Shown: positions 61,501-64,000 of the stretch, piece after piece
Layout of the letters: the number at the start of each line of letters is the position of its first letter
How positions within the stretch are numbered: position 1 is the stretch's first letter
NCBI GenBank assembly: GCA_008638375.1
Contig: CM018051.1
Location: forward strand, 5,476,852-5,540,851
Length of the DNA: 64,000 nt
Direction of reading: 5' to 3'
Source of the DNA: Nyssa sinensis
Taxonomy: Eukaryota; Streptophyta; Magnoliopsida; Cornales; Nyssaceae
Position numbers and translations under genes: made by a program
The notes under the pieces: model-generated
Databases searched by the model: none
What the model was told of the DNA's origin: nothing
The model's input: only the letters and a program-made list of their open reading frames with translations

Positions 61501-62513
61501 GCATTTTCTACGTGTATAAATTTTGAAAGAAAGATGCAGGCCAAAATTTGGAATTATCCCTAGCCAAGTGATTAATTAACTCGAATACAGAGACAAAATG
61601 TTTGCATTGAGAACACCAAATCTAATCAAATCCTAAATAATTCTATTAAGTTACTACCGTCAACAAACACTACACTGTATCATTGTATATTCACATCATT
61701 GTATATTCACATCACCTTATGATATTTCTTTTCCCCGTCACATTGAGGACTTAAAACCTCAATTATTTTTTCTAAAGAACAATTCAAGGTTTCTGACTCA
61801 TTGGCTCTTAGATATGTGAAGCCCCCTCAGATGATGCATCTATGTGTACCCCCAAACCACCACCCCTCCCCCCCCCCCGGGGGGAAAAAAAACTAATTTT
61901 AAAATAACTCTTAAGGTTCCAAGACCAAATGATCTAAAAAATCCTAAGATTTCTAAAGTTCCTATCATGATAAATTATTAGACAAGCAAATGCAACTAGT
62001 CCCTCCATTTATACATACCTTATTTGTATTTTAGCCTTATAAATGGCCTTAGCATGGACACTGAATTTGTGCAACATATGTATTGACATAATCATACAGA
62101 ATCATTCAACATGCATCCAAGAAATCAAACTTACTCCAAAAATATATTTGCTTTGTGGGATTTTGTGTGTATAAACCAATGCATCTAAAGCTAGGCCCTT
62201 AGGTTTGGGTTTTGAGACTACAGAGATGAGAAGGCGTGAGAGAGAGAGTATTTAGTGGAAAGGTTGATCCCAACTAATGCCATAGCCTTCAATTTTCTTT
62301 TTAATAAACCAAGAAATGCCAAACAGCTATGGAAACATATTTTTCTATTAAAAAACTATGACAACAAAACCCCAACATTGACGATTAAAATGAACAAAAA
62401 GCCAACTGTATAGTACATAAGAGTGCCAACAAATCTATCATACTTACCGCAAGTCCCAAAACTTTAGCCCTCTATGCCCAGCAGTGACTATAACATTTGC
62501 ACTCTCTGGATCA
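53159..62513 (-). CDS. WD40-repeat protein, TFIIIC-subunit-like, 3' part of gene
   Basis: Six exons are visible: complement(62448..62513), (60101..60178), (59795..59967), (56898..56944), (53625..53880) and (53159..53463). Phases agree at every junction and give the last 307 residues. The first visible codon is split, so more exons lie upstream, beyond my reading or outside the window. WD40 signatures are TAGHRGLKFWDLRDPFRPLW, then VSFDDGTLRIL and MVAYCSADGTVLRFQ. The C-terminal part has a conserved-looking LNEWCNAPRTIRGFLSEL, a basic KSKHKRK stretch (possible nuclear signal) and RWLCSGGAAGIIRCQEI. It resembles plant WD40 proteins annotated as TFIIIC/GTF3C2-like or AT-hook WD40 (At1g19485, from memory). 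A role in Pol III transcription is inference. Two introns of about 3 kb are filled with mobile elements. Confidence 0.75.
54842..55901 (+). mobile_element. TIR element of about 1.06 kb in a WD40 intron
   Basis: Terminal inverted repeats of about 75 bp. The left end AAAAGGTAAATTACACTGAC and the inverted right end AAAAGGTAAATTACATTGAC continue in parallel through GGTTTTTGACAATTGCAGAT (inverted: GGTTTTTAACAATTGCAGAT) to TGTTTMTGAAATTACACT. Long TIRs suggest a Mutator-like element, but the edges sit in A/T runs and no 9-bp duplication could be fixed. The interior includes (TA)n at 55026-55042, (GA)n at 55504-55540, and a GC-richer segment at 55330-55500 that may be captured sequence. Confidence 0.7.
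55504..55540 (+). repeat. (GA)n microsatellite
   Basis: About 18 perfect GA units inside the TIR element. The minus-strand open frame reading Leu-Ser repeats here is an artefact. Confidence 0.95.
58256..59092 (-). mobile_element. Probable solo or truncated LTR in a WD40 intron
   Basis: On the minus strand it reads TGTTGGCACATTAACACC ... TTTGTGTCAACA (837 bp). It is followed by TTGGCACACAAGGTGGGACC at about 58251-58229, which looks like a primer-binding site. A minus-strand TATAAAAGAGGGG is at about 58400. This suggests a 5' LTR plus the start of an internal region, with the rest lost. No second LTR was found, so the boundaries rest on TG/CA and PBS logic only. Confidence 0.5.
60325..60412 (+). 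mobile_element. Au-SINE-like remnant
   Basis: GGGGGTAAGGCTACATACAT ... GAGCCTCGTGCACTGGACTAG resembles the 3' half of the plant Au SINE (GGTAAGGCTGCGTACA ... AGCTTAGTGCACCGGG, from memory). It adjoins AACTCAACAAAGCCTTATCC at 60424, a motif common in plant dispersed repeats. It lies in a WD40 intron. The small plus-strand frames across it are not genes. Confidence 0.5.
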
Positions 62514-63482
62514 CTGCAAATTTTAACAAAAAAGGGCACTTCAATAACTCAGTTAGAAGACAAAGATAGATGAACAAATATATAAATAGACATGGAAAGC
62601 CAGAAAGGTCTTCAATGACTTATGCCATGTTTAACACTTTTTTCACACAAAAGGTCCAAAAGCCAAGATAATAGTTGGATGCATTGAGTAAAACATGTAT
62701 GAATAGGAAGGGCCCTCAATATCCATCTTAGTTCCAAACTCGGTTACATTATGTAAACTTGAAGCCATAAACAGTAAAACTTTCAAATGGATTCTGTAGC
62801 AAAATTAACTAAAATGTCACAGTATCAAAACAAGTAGCACATACGGCAAACAATGCACCAAGTTTCCACCTTGCTATTTTGGAGCCTAAAGAAAGTAATC
62901 CACATGAGGTTTTTGTATGTCTGGAATACTAAGGAAAAAAATGCAGACATAATTTTTGTGCAAAACTTTTTTTTTTGAATAAGAAAACAAAATTATTTTT
63001 GCACCCCCAAACAAATAATAATAATAATAATAATGAGAGAGAGAGAGAGAAGAAAAGAGAAGAAAAATCCTTTAGGCTACTGTGGTAAAAGACTAACAAG
63101 GCCACCTAATCATCTATAGTCTCCAAATCTCTCTCTCCATTGGCGACAGTTTGTTTAACATGGTTAATGATGGAAAACGTGTGATATTATTTCAAAGAAT
63201 TTTCATTTTTATGCTTAAATGCATTTTTGATAAGAAACAATCTTCATTAAGGAAAGAAGAGAAAATACAAGTAAACCAAACAGGGTATTGCTTTCTTAAG
63301 TTGGTTCAATTTCAAGGAGGGAAATCAATGGGGACTTCTCCTAATTAAGTTTTGAGCATAATTTAAGTTTTCCTTAAACTTATATGCTATTGATCAGTTT
63401 TATACGTGTTCTGTTTTAAAGGTAAGAGGAGTTTCTGGAAATGTTTGTGGTGGTTCATGGTTGTTATTTTGGGCCAAATCCT

Positions 63483-63527
<45 letters not shown>

Positions 63528-64000
63528 TTTTAGTTGGTTTAGATTGTTTTCATACGTCAAGTCTTAAGTTACTAATTTTGAAGTCCTAATCCTAATTGGA
63601 ATACGGGATGTCCAGCAGTCCATATACACTTTACATACTCCTAAAAATTCGAAAGAAAATAATTCAAAGATTTTCAGGAGCTTTTAAAGCTTTTTGGGAT
63701 TCTGTGATGCAACCCTGACCCTAGGTGAGATGCATAAGGGATTCTAGGGACGATTCCTAGATTATTCTTCTACTTTTCCCCCTGGTTGTTTTCACTACAC
63801 TTATTAACAACTATACCTTGATAATCACTCTGTCACTCTGAACAATTCTATTTTGATAAGCCCAATCCCCCCTCCAACAAGAACTTAAGCGTGGCAATCC
63901 AAAACCCACCAAAGGACCAAAATTACTAATCGAGTAATGTTTTGTGTAGTAATGTTTTGTGCCACATGTGATTTAGCACGTGTAGCACATGTACTCACAT
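62514..64000. other. Right end: AT-rich, no exon identified
   Basis: Should be an intron or upstream part of the WD40 gene, but I could not find a further exon. It holds a short (AAT)n near 63017, a GA-rich tract at about 63034-63063, and a (TA)n at 63488-63526. Confidence 0.5.
63488..63526 (+). repeat. (TA)n microsatellite
   Basis: About 19 uninterrupted TA units. Confidence 0.95.

Noticed and set aside
61861..61890. Palindromic C/G run (CCCCCCC...GGGGGG)
   Set aside because: Short homopolymer junction in a WD40 intron; no stem beyond it and prone to sequencing error.

Overview
The window is nuclear DNA from a flowering plant, probably a dicot. It has AT-rich intergenic DNA, short exons with GT-AG introns, plant-type LTR retrotransposons, and conserved plant genes. 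No prokaryotic features, CRISPR arrays, rRNA genes or tRNA genes were seen. All calls come from reading the sequence by eye; no database search was run.

Layout. (1) 1-13,019 is AT-rich and repeat-laden. Its one plausible gene is a small two-exon, four-helix membrane protein on the minus strand (3272-4113). Upstream of it lie a CT/GA microsatellite and a pyrimidine-rich minisatellite, and several diverged direct repeats lie around it. (2) 13,020-23,629 is a complete, very young Ty3/gypsy element of the Tat type. Its 751-bp LTRs differ at two positions by eye and its TSD is TGAGG. It carries gag-protease, then a UAG stop in the tobamovirus readthrough context, then RT-RNaseH-second RNaseH-integrase. 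Next come an array of small hairpins with a 91-92 bp period and an antisense three-exon gene with its own TATA box. (3) 23,975-29,987 is an older Ty1/copia element on the minus strand with a TTAGC TSD. Its coding region has several inactivating lesions. (4) 31,111-36,077 is a ten-exon monodehydroascorbate reductase gene. (5) 38,606-40,880 is a gene for the acidic ribosomal stalk protein P2. (6) 43,604-49,880 is a six-exon bZIP factor of the bZIP62 type, in which the invariant DNA-contacting Arg/Lys is Ile. (7) 53,159-62,513 is the 3' part of a minus-strand WD40 gene resembling a TFIIIC subunit. It converges on the bZIP gene and runs past the right edge of the window.

Introns and spacers hold smaller mobile elements: two hAT-like elements, a short MITE-like inverted repeat, a roughly 1.06-kb element with about 75-bp terminal inverted repeats, a small SINE with TSDs, an Au-SINE-like remnant and a probable truncated or solo LTR.

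The most unusual part is the Tat element. It combines an apparent leaky-stop switch between protease and RT, a hairpin array between two convergent transcription units, and an intron-containing antisense gene for a conserved-looking protein that ends in a coiled coil and an acidic tail. The host genes are ordinary housekeeping or regulatory genes. Exon boundaries were set by splice consensus and reading-frame continuity.
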